From contig NEWS02000002.1 in the NCBI GenBank assembly GCA_002869845.2, positions 1 through 64,000 on the forward strand: a stretch of 64,000 bases of DNA, read 5' to 3'. Source of the stretch: Nitrospira sp. CG24B. Its GTDB lineage: Bacteria; Nitrospirota; Nitrospiria; Nitrospirales; Nitrospiraceae. Numbering within the stretch: position 1 is the stretch's first letter; every line of letters begins with the position of its first letter. Shown piece by piece: positions 38,861 to 47,753 of the stretch. A model generated the notes under the pieces. The model saw nothing but the letters and a program-made list of their open reading frames with translations. It searched no databases and was not told where the DNA came from. The translations under genes and the position numbers were made by a program.

Positions 38861-39961
38861 ATGCCAAAGGAAACGATTGAGACGCTGGTCTCCGAACTCA
38901 TCCATGAAGAGGATTGGCGCCGTATGCGAGCGACGGCCGCCTGTGTGGCGGGCGGTCCTCGTTCAGTGCAGGCGCTCATCGAGGCCCTACGGTTAGGACC
39001 CACCGAATTAAAAAAAGAAGCCGCCGCGATGCTGGCTCGTATCAAAGACCCGCAGGCTGGAGTGGCCCTAGTTGGACTGCTCGAACATGATGAGGAGGTC
39101 GTTCGGAAAGCCGGTGCGGCAGCCCTTGAACAGATGGCAGGAGTGCTCGACACGGACACGGCTCGGGTGTTAGTTGCATTGCTTCCCACAACTCAGGAAC
39201 GCGCGGCCAGACAGGTCCTGAGCCACCTGATCGGGGCGATTCCCACATCTGTCCTCCCCCTCTGCGACATGCTGAAACATCCGGATCAGGATGTGCAAAT
39301 CGCGGCAGCACTGATGCTCGATCAATTATTGGACCCCCGTTCCCTTGATGCATTCATCGATGCCATGGGCCAGCCGGCGGTTCGGGATATCGCCGTCGGC
39401 ACGTTGAAGAAACTGGGCGCCATCCGGGAACGAATCGACGAAACATTCGAGGCCTTGCGTGAAGTCGAAGGAGCCAGCGAGCGCGAAGAAGTGCGCATGA
39501 CGGCGGTCATCGACCTCCTCAGAATCGGACGACCGAGCGTAGAAATCCTGGTCGAATACCTCGAAGATGACGACTGGCTCGTGCGCGAGGCCGCAGCCGA
39601 CTTATTGGGGAAAATCGGGGATGTGCGCGCTGTCGAACCGTTGATGAAGCGGCTCGCGCAGGACAAGGATACCGGGGTCAAAGAGTTAGCCATCAAATCC
39701 CTTGGGCTAATCGGCGATGCGCGGCCGACTCGGCTCTATCTTGATGCGATCCCTATCCGTCCGCTTCGGGTGTATGCCATGGAAGCCTTAGCCAAGATCA
39801 AGGATGTAGAAATCTTGCGCCCACATAAGGAACTCTTTGACCGGCTCCGCACGGATCGCGACGGCCTCGTAGCCTATAATGCAGGTCTCATTGCCGATAA
39901 ACTTGACGCCATCATGGCCACGGAAAGCCAGCCCCCCGAAGAGGATACTGAGCATGACTGA
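38861..39961 (+). CDS. HEAT-repeat protein 3
   Basis: HEAT repeats (EDDDWLVREAAADLLGKIGDVRAVEPLMKRLAQDKDTGVKELAIKSLGLIGDARP...). Confidence 0.88.
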   Translation: MPKETIETLVSELIHEEDWRRMRATAACVAGGPRSVQALIEALRLGPTELKKEAAAMLARIKDPQAGVALVGLLEHDEEVVRKAGAAALEQMAGVLDTDTARVLVALLPTTQERAARQVLSHLIGAIPTSVLPLCDMLKHPDQDVQIAAALMLDQLLDPRSLDAFIDAMGQPAVRDIAVGTLKKLGAIRERIDETFEALREVEGASEREEVRMTAVIDLLRIGRPSVEILVEYLEDDDWLVREAAADLLGKIGDVRAVEPLMKRLAQDKDTGVKELAIKSLGLIGDARPTRLYLDAIPIRPLRVYAMEALAKIKDVEILRPHKELFDRLRTDRDGLVAYNAGLIADKLDAIMATESQPPEEDTEHD

Positions 39962-40721
39962 ACAAGGTGCATCTGATCGAATCGATCAACTCATTCACGC
40001 ATTGCACGATGAGAACGAGGCCTTGCGCGACCATGCGATCGCAAGCCTCGGCCAGACTGGTCCCGAAGCGCTTCCCCGGTTGATTGACCTCATGGCCGAT
40101 GAAGATGCGGTGATTCGAGAGGCTGCGGCCAGCGCGGTCGTTCGGATGGGGCCCTCCGTTGTCGAACCCATGATCGAAGCCCTGCAAGATGATTCCTGGG
40201 CGATCAGAGAACAGGCGGCCTCGGCGCTTGGGAAATTGCGGGACCGACGTGCCACTGAGCCTCTGGTCAAGGCGATTCATGACCGTGACGGCGCCGTCAG
40301 AACGGCAGCGGTGTGGGCGCTGGAGCGGATCGGCGATTCACAAGCGGTGCCTGGGTTGATCGATGCACTCATGGACAACACCCTACGCGAAGATGCAGCT
40401 CGGGTATTGAAGAAGATCGGCGACGTGCGGGCGGTGGAGGCCTTGATCGATGGACTCTTAGGTTCCAATTGGATGGTTCGGCGTCATGCGGCCGAGGCCC
40501 TGGGTAAGATCGGTGATCGCCGAGCCGTCACCTCGTTGATCGAGTCGCTGAAAGATGAAGACTGGTTGGTCAGACGCAACGCCGCCGAATCACTCGCGCG
40601 GCTTGGCGCAACAGAATCCGTTCAGCCCCTGCTGGCGCTGCGTCAAGACGAGAACACGATGGTCCAGGAAACTGTCGAGGCAGTGCTGGCCAGCCTCGGC
40701 TGGACACCTGAACCGCAATAA
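39954..40721 (+). CDS. HEAT-repeat protein 4
   Basis: About eight regular HEAT repeats; start codon overlaps the stop of protein 3 (ATGACTGA). ORF-track start 39879. Confidence 0.92.
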   Translation: MTEQGASDRIDQLIHALHDENEALRDHAIASLGQTGPEALPRLIDLMADEDAVIREAAASAVVRMGPSVVEPMIEALQDDSWAIREQAASALGKLRDRRATEPLVKAIHDRDGAVRTAAVWALERIGDSQAVPGLIDALMDNTLREDAARVLKKIGDVRAVEALIDGLLGSNWMVRRHAAEALGKIGDRRAVTSLIESLKDEDWLVRRNAAESLARLGATESVQPLLALRQDENTMVQETVEAVLASLGWTPEPQ

Positions 40722-40740
40722 CTCAAACCATAGAGGATAC

Positions 40741-41451
40741 ATGCCCATGGCGGATGAAGCTCCGAAGTTGATTCAGATCGCTCTGAAAGGTGGAGAGAAG
40801 AAGGATGGGTTCAACTTGGTCACCGAGCGGGTTGTGGCGGTCAACCCTGAGAGCAAACAGCTCGAGGTCGAGCTCCTGGCTTACGACGGCAAGACCGTCG
40901 TACTGGATGTGGCCGAGGAAGCGCTAGAGGACCTCAAAAAGATCAAGGTCGGAGACGGTGCCACGATCCGGGTGGTCGAAGAAGGCGGGAAGCGCGTCGC
41001 GAAGAGTTTTAAGATTCGCGCGAAAGATCCGAACGCCGCCAAAGCCGACGCCATGTTGCTCGATCTCAGAGATTCACACTGGCTGAATCGGAAGTACGCG
41101 GCAGAGGTCTTGGGGGAATTGAAAGATCCGCGCGCTATCGATCCCTTGGTGGCGGCGTTGAACGACGAAGTTGGTGACGTGCGGCAACGCGCCTATGATT
41201 CGTTGATCAAACTCGGTGGCCCCTCCGTCCCGTCGCTCATTCCACTCCTAGTATCCGAGGAGGACGAGATTCGTCAATCGGCAACCGAGATTCTTCGGAA
41301 GATCGGCAAACCAGCCGTCGAACCGCTGGCCACTGCGTTGGCCGACGCCGATGATCGGCTGACAACCCGAATCATGAAGGTGCTTGATCGAATGGGGTAC
41401 AAACCGAAAACGAAGGACACACCTAAAGCTGAGTTGCCGAGGTTGACCTAG
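40741..41451 (+). CDS. HEAT-repeat protein 5 with a distinct ~85-aa N-terminal domain
   Basis: N-terminal beta-rich segment LIQIALKGGEKKDGFNLVTERVVAVNPESKQLEVELLAYDGKTVVLDV... then HEAT repeats DSHWLNRKYAAEVLGELKDPRAIDPLVAAL.... ORF-track start 40555; ATG 40741 preferred. Confidence 0.88.
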   Translation: MPMADEAPKLIQIALKGGEKKDGFNLVTERVVAVNPESKQLEVELLAYDGKTVVLDVAEEALEDLKKIKVGDGATIRVVEEGGKRVAKSFKIRAKDPNAAKADAMLLDLRDSHWLNRKYAAEVLGELKDPRAIDPLVAALNDEVGDVRQRAYDSLIKLGGPSVPSLIPLLVSEEDEIRQSATEILRKIGKPAVEPLATALADADDRLTTRIMKVLDRMGYKPKTKDTPKAELPRLT

Positions 41452-41453
41452 CT

Positions 41454-41527
41454 AGGGTGTTGAAAAAAAAGCCAGCGGCGTTCTCTGCCTCGCTGCGGTC
41501 TTGCTGAACGGATTTTCTGAACACCCT
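41454..41527. repeat. Palindromic repeat, internally deleted related copy
   Basis: agggtgttgaaaaaaaagccagcggcgttctctgcctcgctgcggtcttgctgaacggattttctgaacaccct: matches the outer parts of the reverse complement of 34629-34748 but lacks its centre. Confidence 0.75.
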
Positions 41528-41538
41528 GCGAGCTCCAC

Positions 41539-42864
41539 TCAGCGAGTGTTCTTGGAACTCCGTGCCATACGCCCTACCGATACATATTTGAAGCCAGCAG
41601 CCCCCACGCGTTCAGGGTCATAGACGTTTCGGAGATCGAGCAAGACAGGAACTCGCATGATCGACTTCAGCTTTTCAAAGTCCAGGGTTCGAAACACATT
41701 CCACTCGGTCATAATCACCAAAGCGTCCGCTCCTTCAGCCGCGTGGTAGGTATCTTGGCAGGGCTGGAGTTCAGGCATGATCTGGCACGCTTCCGTTAGG
41801 GCCTCTGGATCATACGCGCGAATGCTCGCACCCTCGGCCAGGAGAGCTCGACCAATCGCCAAGGCTGGGGCCTCCCGGATGTCGTTGGTATTGGGCTTGA
41901 ATGAAAGGCCCAGCATCGCCAACGTCTTCCCTTTCAGTCCCCCGACCGCCTCTCGAATCTTCTCGATCATCCGTTCTCGCTGAACGTCATTCACCCGTGA
42001 AGCCGCGGAAGCAATCTGCATAGGATAGCCATGGCGCTCGCCGGTCTGAATGAGCGCGGCGAGATCTTTCGGGAAGCATGAGCCTCCGAAGCCCGGGCCT
42101 GCATGAAGAAACTTCGACCCGATGCGATGATCAAGCCCCATGCCCTTCGCCACCATTTGAACATTGGCTCCGACTTTTTCGCACAGGTTCGCGATCTCAT
42201 TGATGAACGAAATCTTCGTCGCCAGGAAGGCATTGGAGGCATATTTGATGAGCTCAGCGGTCGGCACGTCGGTCACAACGATGGGGGTTTCGATTAGATA
42301 GAGCGGGCGATAAAGATCCTTCATGATCGCCACTGCTTGATCGCTGTCTGCCCCGATCACCACGCGATTCGGTCGCATGAAATCTTCAATGGCCGACCCT
42401 TCTCGGAGGAATTCTGGATTTGAGACCATGTCGAATCCCAAGGCATTCGTCTGAGCCTTGGCAATCACCTCACGTAGTTTTGCGCCGGTGCCGACGGGTA
42501 CTGTGGATTTGGTCACGATGACCTTGTAGCCCGTCATGTGCCGCGCAATCCCTTTGCCGACTTCTTCGACATACGAGAGATCAGCAGAACCATCGCCCCT
42601 AGGGGGAGTCCCAACAGCGATAAAGATGACCAACGCCTTCTCGACGGCCTTTGCAATGTCCGTGGTGAAACTGAGTCGGCCTTCTTTGATCCCCTTGGCC
42701 ACCAATTCCTTGAGACCTGGTTCATAAAATGGGACGTCGCCTTTTTCAAGCTTCTCGATTCTTCGGCTGTCACTGTCCATGCAGGTGACGTGAACGCCAA
42801 ACTCGGCGAAACATGCTCCTGTCACGAGTCCGACGTAACCGCTTCCAATCACACTGATGTGCAT
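41539..42864 (-). CDS. ugd: UDP-glucose 6-dehydrogenase
   Basis: MHISVIGSGYVGLVTGACFAEFGVHVTCMD...GPGFGGSCFPKDLAAL. Confidence 0.95.
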   Translation of the reverse strand: MHISVIGSGYVGLVTGACFAEFGVHVTCMDSDSRRIEKLEKGDVPFYEPGLKELVAKGIKEGRLSFTTDIAKAVEKALVIFIAVGTPPRGDGSADLSYVEEVGKGIARHMTGYKVIVTKSTVPVGTGAKLREVIAKAQTNALGFDMVSNPEFLREGSAIEDFMRPNRVVIGADSDQAVAIMKDLYRPLYLIETPIVVTDVPTAELIKYASNAFLATKISFINEIANLCEKVGANVQMVAKGMGLDHRIGSKFLHAGPGFGGSCFPKDLAALIQTGERHGYPMQIASAASRVNDVQRERMIEKIREAVGGLKGKTLAMLGLSFKPNTNDIREAPALAIGRALLAEGASIRAYDPEALTEACQIMPELQPCQDTYHAAEGADALVIMTEWNVFRTLDFEKLKSIMRVPVLLDLRNVYDPERVGAAGFKYVSVGRMARSSKNTR

Positions 42865-42994
42865 GGGCTCCTCCTCGTTGCATTACGTATATCGTGTGAA
42901 AGTATAACAACCCGAGCTTTATGGAGCAACGAATTCCAAGAGCGAACAGTACTATGGACGGTCCTCTAAGTTTCGTTGACTCTCGGAAAATGCG

Positions 42995-44608
42995 TTGAGT
43001 ACAATCCGACGCCGTTTCTCACTCTATTTAGGAGAGAGGCTCAACACCTTTGCCAAATCGATGACTGGACATCCTGCACATATTCCCCGCTGGTTTCTGC
43101 TCTTGACCGCTCTCGTGACCGGGGCAGTGGTCATGGCCTTGGAAATCCTTGGCAGCCGGCTCTTGGCTCCCGTCTTCGGCAGCTCGTTGTTTGTCTGGGG
43201 CGCACTGATAGGAGTGATCCTGGCCGCCATGAGCAGCGGGTACGCGTTCGGCGGGTGGATCTCGGATCGCTATACCGGCAGTGGGGTGCTGGCCGCCCTG
43301 TTGCTTTTTTCAGGAAGCTGGACGTTTCTCGTCGCGTGGGCGAACCAACCTATTCTGTTTGAGATCGAGAAGATGGTGCAAGACCCTCGCTGGGGCCCTT
43401 GCCTCGCCGCGACTGCTCTCCTCGCCCCCCCCGCGTTCGGGCTCAGCGGCGTCTTGCCGGCCATGCTGCGGTTGGCGGTCGCCGACATGGAGCACCTTGG
43501 TCGGCAGACAGGCCGCATGATTGCCTTGTCGACGGTCGGCAGTCTGATCGGAACCTGGGGCACCGCCTTCTTCCTCTTATCGTGGCTCGGAAGCCAATCG
43601 CTCATGGCCTGGCTGGGCGGTATTCAAGTCGGACTTGGGGTCCTGTGGTTGATGAAAGGAACATCAGCCCGCCCATTGGTATCACTGATAGCCCTTGGTT
43701 GCTTCGCCTTGTTAGGGACCATGGCTCTCAACCCAATCCAACGATTGAAGACTCCTATCTATCAGGAGGAAAGTCCGTACCAGCAGGTCCGAATTCGCGA
43801 AGACGATCTCTTCCGGTATCTCGTGTTGGATCGTACCTTCCACGCCACGATGTGGAAAATCGATCCAACGACCCTCTTTCTCCCTTACAGCCAAATGATG
43901 GTGTCTTCGCTGGCATTGGTGTCCGAACCGAAGCGCGGCCTCATTCTCGGGCATGGCGGCGGTTCGCTTGCGAAGTGGTTGGCACGGCACTGGCCGGCTT
44001 TGGATGTGGATATCGTGGAGTTCGACCCGGTCGTCGTCCAAATGGCCGAAGAGTATTTTGAGTATCGCCCGCCGGCGAATCATCACGTCTTCGTGAAGGA
44101 CGGTCGAGCCTTTCTCAACGCGACGGATCACACGTACGATGTCATGTGGATCGACGCCTTCGCGCGAGATATGATCCCTTTTCATCTCACCACGACGGAG
44201 TTTTATTCCTTGGTGCGAAGGCACCTGAACCCGGAGGGAATCGTCGCAGTCAATCTGGCTTCATCCGGGAAAGAAAGCGACCTCGCTCGAGCCGCTGCAG
44301 TGGTTCAAACCATGCGACAGGCCTTTCCAGTCCTCACCACATTCGGCGTCGAGGGGCCCTGGAAAACGGGAATGACCCCGGCGAAGAATCTGATCTTCTT
44401 TGGAGGCCATGCGATCGAGCATGAATCAGAAAGCAGTCTTGTGGCGAAGGTCACGGACTTGGCGATGCATCAGCGCCTGCCGATGGAAACAATCGCGTTA
44501 TTGAGTACTCGCCGAACCGAACCCTGGCCACCTGGCGTCGTCCTGAGCGACGATTTTGCCCCCTACGATCTCCTCCTTGGGCGAGAACGATCACAATTGG
44601 TGGAATGA
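42995..44608 (+). CDS. Membrane-fused spermidine synthase-like protein
   Basis: N-terminal multi-TM segment (ALEILGSRLLAPVFGSSLFVWGALIGVILAAMSSGY) plus C-terminal SAM-binding domain (GLILGHGGGSLAKWLARHWPALDVDIVEFDPVVV...YDVMWIDAF). Confidence 0.85.
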   Translation: MSTIRRRFSLYLGERLNTFAKSMTGHPAHIPRWFLLLTALVTGAVVMALEILGSRLLAPVFGSSLFVWGALIGVILAAMSSGYAFGGWISDRYTGSGVLAALLLFSGSWTFLVAWANQPILFEIEKMVQDPRWGPCLAATALLAPPAFGLSGVLPAMLRLAVADMEHLGRQTGRMIALSTVGSLIGTWGTAFFLLSWLGSQSLMAWLGGIQVGLGVLWLMKGTSARPLVSLIALGCFALLGTMALNPIQRLKTPIYQEESPYQQVRIREDDLFRYLVLDRTFHATMWKIDPTTLFLPYSQMMVSSLALVSEPKRGLILGHGGGSLAKWLARHWPALDVDIVEFDPVVVQMAEEYFEYRPPANHHVFVKDGRAFLNATDHTYDVMWIDAFARDMIPFHLTTTEFYSLVRRHLNPEGIVAVNLASSGKESDLARAAAVVQTMRQAFPVLTTFGVEGPWKTGMTPAKNLIFFGGHAIEHESESSLVAKVTDLAMHQRLPMETIALLSTRRTEPWPPGVVLSDDFAPYDLLLGRERSQLVE

Positions 44609-44626
44609 GGACAGGCTTCTCCGGAT

Positions 44627-45454
44627 CTATTCGTTGGGGTGCTGAACAGGCCGCGTGGCTCCATGTTCATGGCAGCCGCTCCAGGTGTGAATGCTTTGGT
44701 CACCGACCTCAACGAGGAGTCGAAGCATCTCGGTGATTTCCGTCTGTCTTTTAAGGAAATACCGAGCGGCGGACCCCTTTTTCTTGCCGACTCGCACGGT
44801 AAGAATGCGGTGATCCCGAAGCGCAAAGACATCCTCATCGGTCTCGTCGTCTCCCACATAGAGAGCCGTGCTACAGTCAAGTCTGCGCATATACTCCAGC
44901 AAGGCCGTCCCCTTGTGCGACGCCGTGGGCGGCATCACATTGACGACGGATTTTCCAAGAACAATCCGAGGCGGAGGAGAGAGCTCAGCAACGATTCGAG
45001 AAATAAGCGCCCGGGCCTCGTCTCGCTGATCGACCGTTCGATAATGGAATGAGAGCGAATAGGATTTATTCTCGACGACCACACCGCTCCGAGTCAGCTC
45101 ATCCTGAAATCGTCCGGTGACCAATCCCAGCCATCCAGAACTGGTCTCGCGGACTTGCTGGATATCCTCCTGGCGCGTGTGAGGGCCTTCTGAACCATGA
45201 TTCCCGATCAAGTGAGGCACGGCAGTCCCGACACGTGAGCGCAGATCCTCCACGGAGCGTCCCGAGATAATGGCGGTGGGAGCGCGCTTCGCGAGTTTCT
45301 CAAGCCAGAAACGGATGGGGCGCGATAGCCTCGCCGCATGATGCTCTCGAACGATTTTCGCCAAGGTCCCGTCAAAATCAAACGCATACAGAGACCGGTC
45401 CTTCAGGATGGTCTCCAGTTCAAGCTTCCCTTTTTCCGTCAAAAGATAATCCAT
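44627..45454 (-). CDS. otsB: Trehalose-6-phosphate phosphatase
   Basis: LYAFDFDGTLAKIV, AIISGRSVEDLR, LIGNHGSEG, TALLEYMRRL...ALYVGDDETDEDVF. Confidence 0.92.
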   Translation of the reverse strand: MDYLLTEKGKLELETILKDRSLYAFDFDGTLAKIVREHHAARLSRPIRFWLEKLAKRAPTAIISGRSVEDLRSRVGTAVPHLIGNHGSEGPHTRQEDIQQVRETSSGWLGLVTGRFQDELTRSGVVVENKSYSLSFHYRTVDQRDEARALISRIVAELSPPPRIVLGKSVVNVMPPTASHKGTALLEYMRRLDCSTALYVGDDETDEDVFALRDHRILTVRVGKKKGSAARYFLKRQTEITEMLRLLVEVGDQSIHTWSGCHEHGATRPVQHPNE

Positions 45455-45464
45455 GGTCCTTCCA

Positions 45465-47705
45465 TCAACTCAACAGACTCGGCCGCCGCACCTGTTGCAT
45501 GACTCGCTCCTTTTGTCTCATGCGGGCAGCATCAATGAGCATACGACCGGCCCAGCGATACACATTAAACTCCTGAATCAGTCCACGCATGCTCTGCATC
45601 CTGGCCCGCTGCTCCACCTTCGGCATCGTCAGGCCAAGGTGAAGCGCGGCCGCAAATTGATCAATATCGTAAGGATTGATGACGAGCGCCTCCGTCAGTT
45701 CCCGAGCGGCTCCGGTGAATTGACTCAGAATCAACACTCCCTGCTCGTCGTCCCGAGCACCGACGAACTCTTTTGCGACCAAATTCATACCGTCATGGAG
45801 GCTGCTGACCACACAGAGGTCTGCGCCGCGGTAACACTCGCAGACCTGAGACGCCTCGTGATGCTGAATCCGCAAGCAGATCGGTTCATACCCGTCTCGC
45901 CCAAACCGCTTGTTGATCTGCTCGGCCAAGCCATAGACCTGGCTGGTGAAATGTTGGTACTGCTCGATCATGGAACGGCTGGGAGCGGCAATCTGTATAA
46001 ATGTAAACTTCCCGATCCATTCGGGCTGGAGTTCCAGCAATCGTTCCACAGCCATGAACCGCTCCAGGATCCCCTTCGTATAATCCAGACGCTCGACTCC
46101 CAGGCCCACAAAGCGATCCGGAGGCATCCCGCACATCTCCCGCAACCTGGTTCGGCATTCAGGGACCGGCGGCTGGTCGCGCAACCATTGCAGCGGCCAC
46201 TCGATGGAGATCGGATAGGGGTTGACCGCTGTCATCTTCCCCCCATAGGACACCGTTGAACTGTTTCGATCGATGCGTGCCTCGAGTATCCGATCGACAC
46301 AGTCGATGAAATTGTTGCAGTGGACTCTGGTATGGAATCCCAGAATGCTGCTTCCGAGCAGCCCTTCCAGAATCTCCTGCCTCCAAGGACAGATCCCAAA
46401 ACTTTCCGCATTGGCCCAAGGAATGTGCCAGAACATGATGATCGTCGCGGTCGGCAATCGATCGCGGATGAGCTTTGGAACCAGGGCGAGATGGTAATCT
46501 TGAACGAGCACGACCGGATTGTCGGTTGTGGCCTCCTCGTAGACGGCTTGAGCAAAACGCTCATTGACGGCGACATAGTGTTTCCAATCGGATGAACGGA
46601 ACGTGGGCCGGACGTGGGCGATATGGCAGAGCGGCCACAATCCCTCGTTGGCAAACCCGTAATAGTATCCGGCCTCTTCTTCGGCGGTCAGCCACACACG
46701 CCGAATCTCATAGGTGGGATGCGCCGGTGGAACACTGACATGGTTCCGGCCATCCACCACCTCTCGATCCGCGGATCCGTTCCCATGCGCGACCCATGTC
46801 CCAGAGCAGGCGCGCATGACCGGCTCAAGCGCCGAGACAAGCCCGCTCGCCGGCACCTGCACGACGATGTTCTGATCTTGCCAATAGTGGGCATAGGGCT
46901 GCCGGTTGGACACAATCAGCACCTGATCGCCCGAGAACTGCTCATGAAGAATTGATTTGAGGCTGGTTGGGGACCATGAAATCTGCGTCTCATCGCGCAT
47001 GCGGCGATCAGTTTCAAGCGCCTGAACCAACGAGCGCAAGTCCTTCGCCAGTGGCTGGAGTTCCGGAGCATGTTGCTCCTGCGTGAGAGGGCTCAGCAGC
47101 CTTTCGCCCTTGACCATGGCTCGAACCCCGGCCACCCACTCTTTCCAGCTGAAATGTGCGACCAGCACCGTGACAAGCGAAATAACCGCCGTCAGCCCCG
47201 CAAATAAATAAAAAACGTAGCGTTTGGTATCGCTGCTCCGTTGTTGGATAAACCTCATGTCGTGGAGAAGGAGAAGACGTCCAAGCCGGCGCCCGTTGGA
47301 TTCGATGGACGCTGACATGATATGGAGCGGTCCACTACTGAAAGATCGCAGGGTCGAGGAGTTGGGCGCGAGGTTCAGAGTATCCCGGCAGGTGACATCC
47401 TGCGGATAAGCCTGGGTCTCATGGAGCAGGTGATTCTCGAGGTCGCAAAAACCCAGAGCGTACAGCCGCTCATCCTGAATGATACGCGTAAAATAAGCAG
47501 AGATCTTGTCTTTAGAGTTCGTGACCAGAAGCTCCGCCAGCGGTCCTTCCATGGTATTGACCATGAGTTTGGATCGCATATCGAGATCACGGACAAACCA
47601 TTTTACTTCGAGTGAATCGACAAGCGGGATGACCCCATAGGCGATCACAGCCAGCACAATCACCAGGGGAAGCACAAACCGCAGAGAGAGCGCAAGCAGC
47701 CTCAT
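45465..47705 (-). CDS. otsA: Trehalose-6-phosphate synthase with N-terminal membrane/sensor-like extension
   Basis: GT20 core: VLIVSNRQPYAHYW, VLVQDYHLALVPKLIRDRLPTATIIMFWHIPWANAE, VERLDYTKGILERFMAVERLLE, SLHDGMNLVAKEFV. Preceded by two TM helices flanking ~140 aa. ORF-track start 47810; ATG at 47705 preferred. Confidence 0.93.
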   Translation of the reverse strand: MRLLALSLRFVLPLVIVLAVIAYGVIPLVDSLEVKWFVRDLDMRSKLMVNTMEGPLAELLVTNSKDKISAYFTRIIQDERLYALGFCDLENHLLHETQAYPQDVTCRDTLNLAPNSSTLRSFSSGPLHIMSASIESNGRRLGRLLLLHDMRFIQQRSSDTKRYVFYLFAGLTAVISLVTVLVAHFSWKEWVAGVRAMVKGERLLSPLTQEQHAPELQPLAKDLRSLVQALETDRRMRDETQISWSPTSLKSILHEQFSGDQVLIVSNRQPYAHYWQDQNIVVQVPASGLVSALEPVMRACSGTWVAHGNGSADREVVDGRNHVSVPPAHPTYEIRRVWLTAEEEAGYYYGFANEGLWPLCHIAHVRPTFRSSDWKHYVAVNERFAQAVYEEATTDNPVVLVQDYHLALVPKLIRDRLPTATIIMFWHIPWANAESFGICPWRQEILEGLLGSSILGFHTRVHCNNFIDCVDRILEARIDRNSSTVSYGGKMTAVNPYPISIEWPLQWLRDQPPVPECRTRLREMCGMPPDRFVGLGVERLDYTKGILERFMAVERLLELQPEWIGKFTFIQIAAPSRSMIEQYQHFTSQVYGLAEQINKRFGRDGYEPICLRIQHHEASQVCECYRGADLCVVSSLHDGMNLVAKEFVGARDDEQGVLILSQFTGAARELTEALVINPYDIDQFAAALHLGLTMPKVEQRARMQSMRGLIQEFNVYRWAGRMLIDAARMRQKERVMQQVRRPSLLS

Positions 47706-47753
47706 AGAAACAAGGTAGTTTACTTTCGCGGATAAATCAAATATGGTCACTGC

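Noticed and set aside
36291-40468. Many long antisense ORFs opposite the HEAT genes (e.g. 36639-37097, 38321-38728, 38725-39189, 39322-39696)
   Set aside because: They mirror codon bias of the sense HEAT frames in GC-rich DNA; no domains, RBS or independent support.
36267-41451. DNA-level repeat or CRISPR-like array suggested by periodic GATCGG/GTGCG patterns
   Set aside because: Periodicity (~93 nt) is the HEAT protein repeat itself; DNA units diverge and are coding. No direct repeats with unique spacers anywhere in the window.
41454-41527. Simple rho-independent terminator explanation for this hairpin
   Set aside because: It could terminate the converging HEAT5/ugd transcripts, but its clear relation to the other palindromes makes a repeat-family origin the better description.
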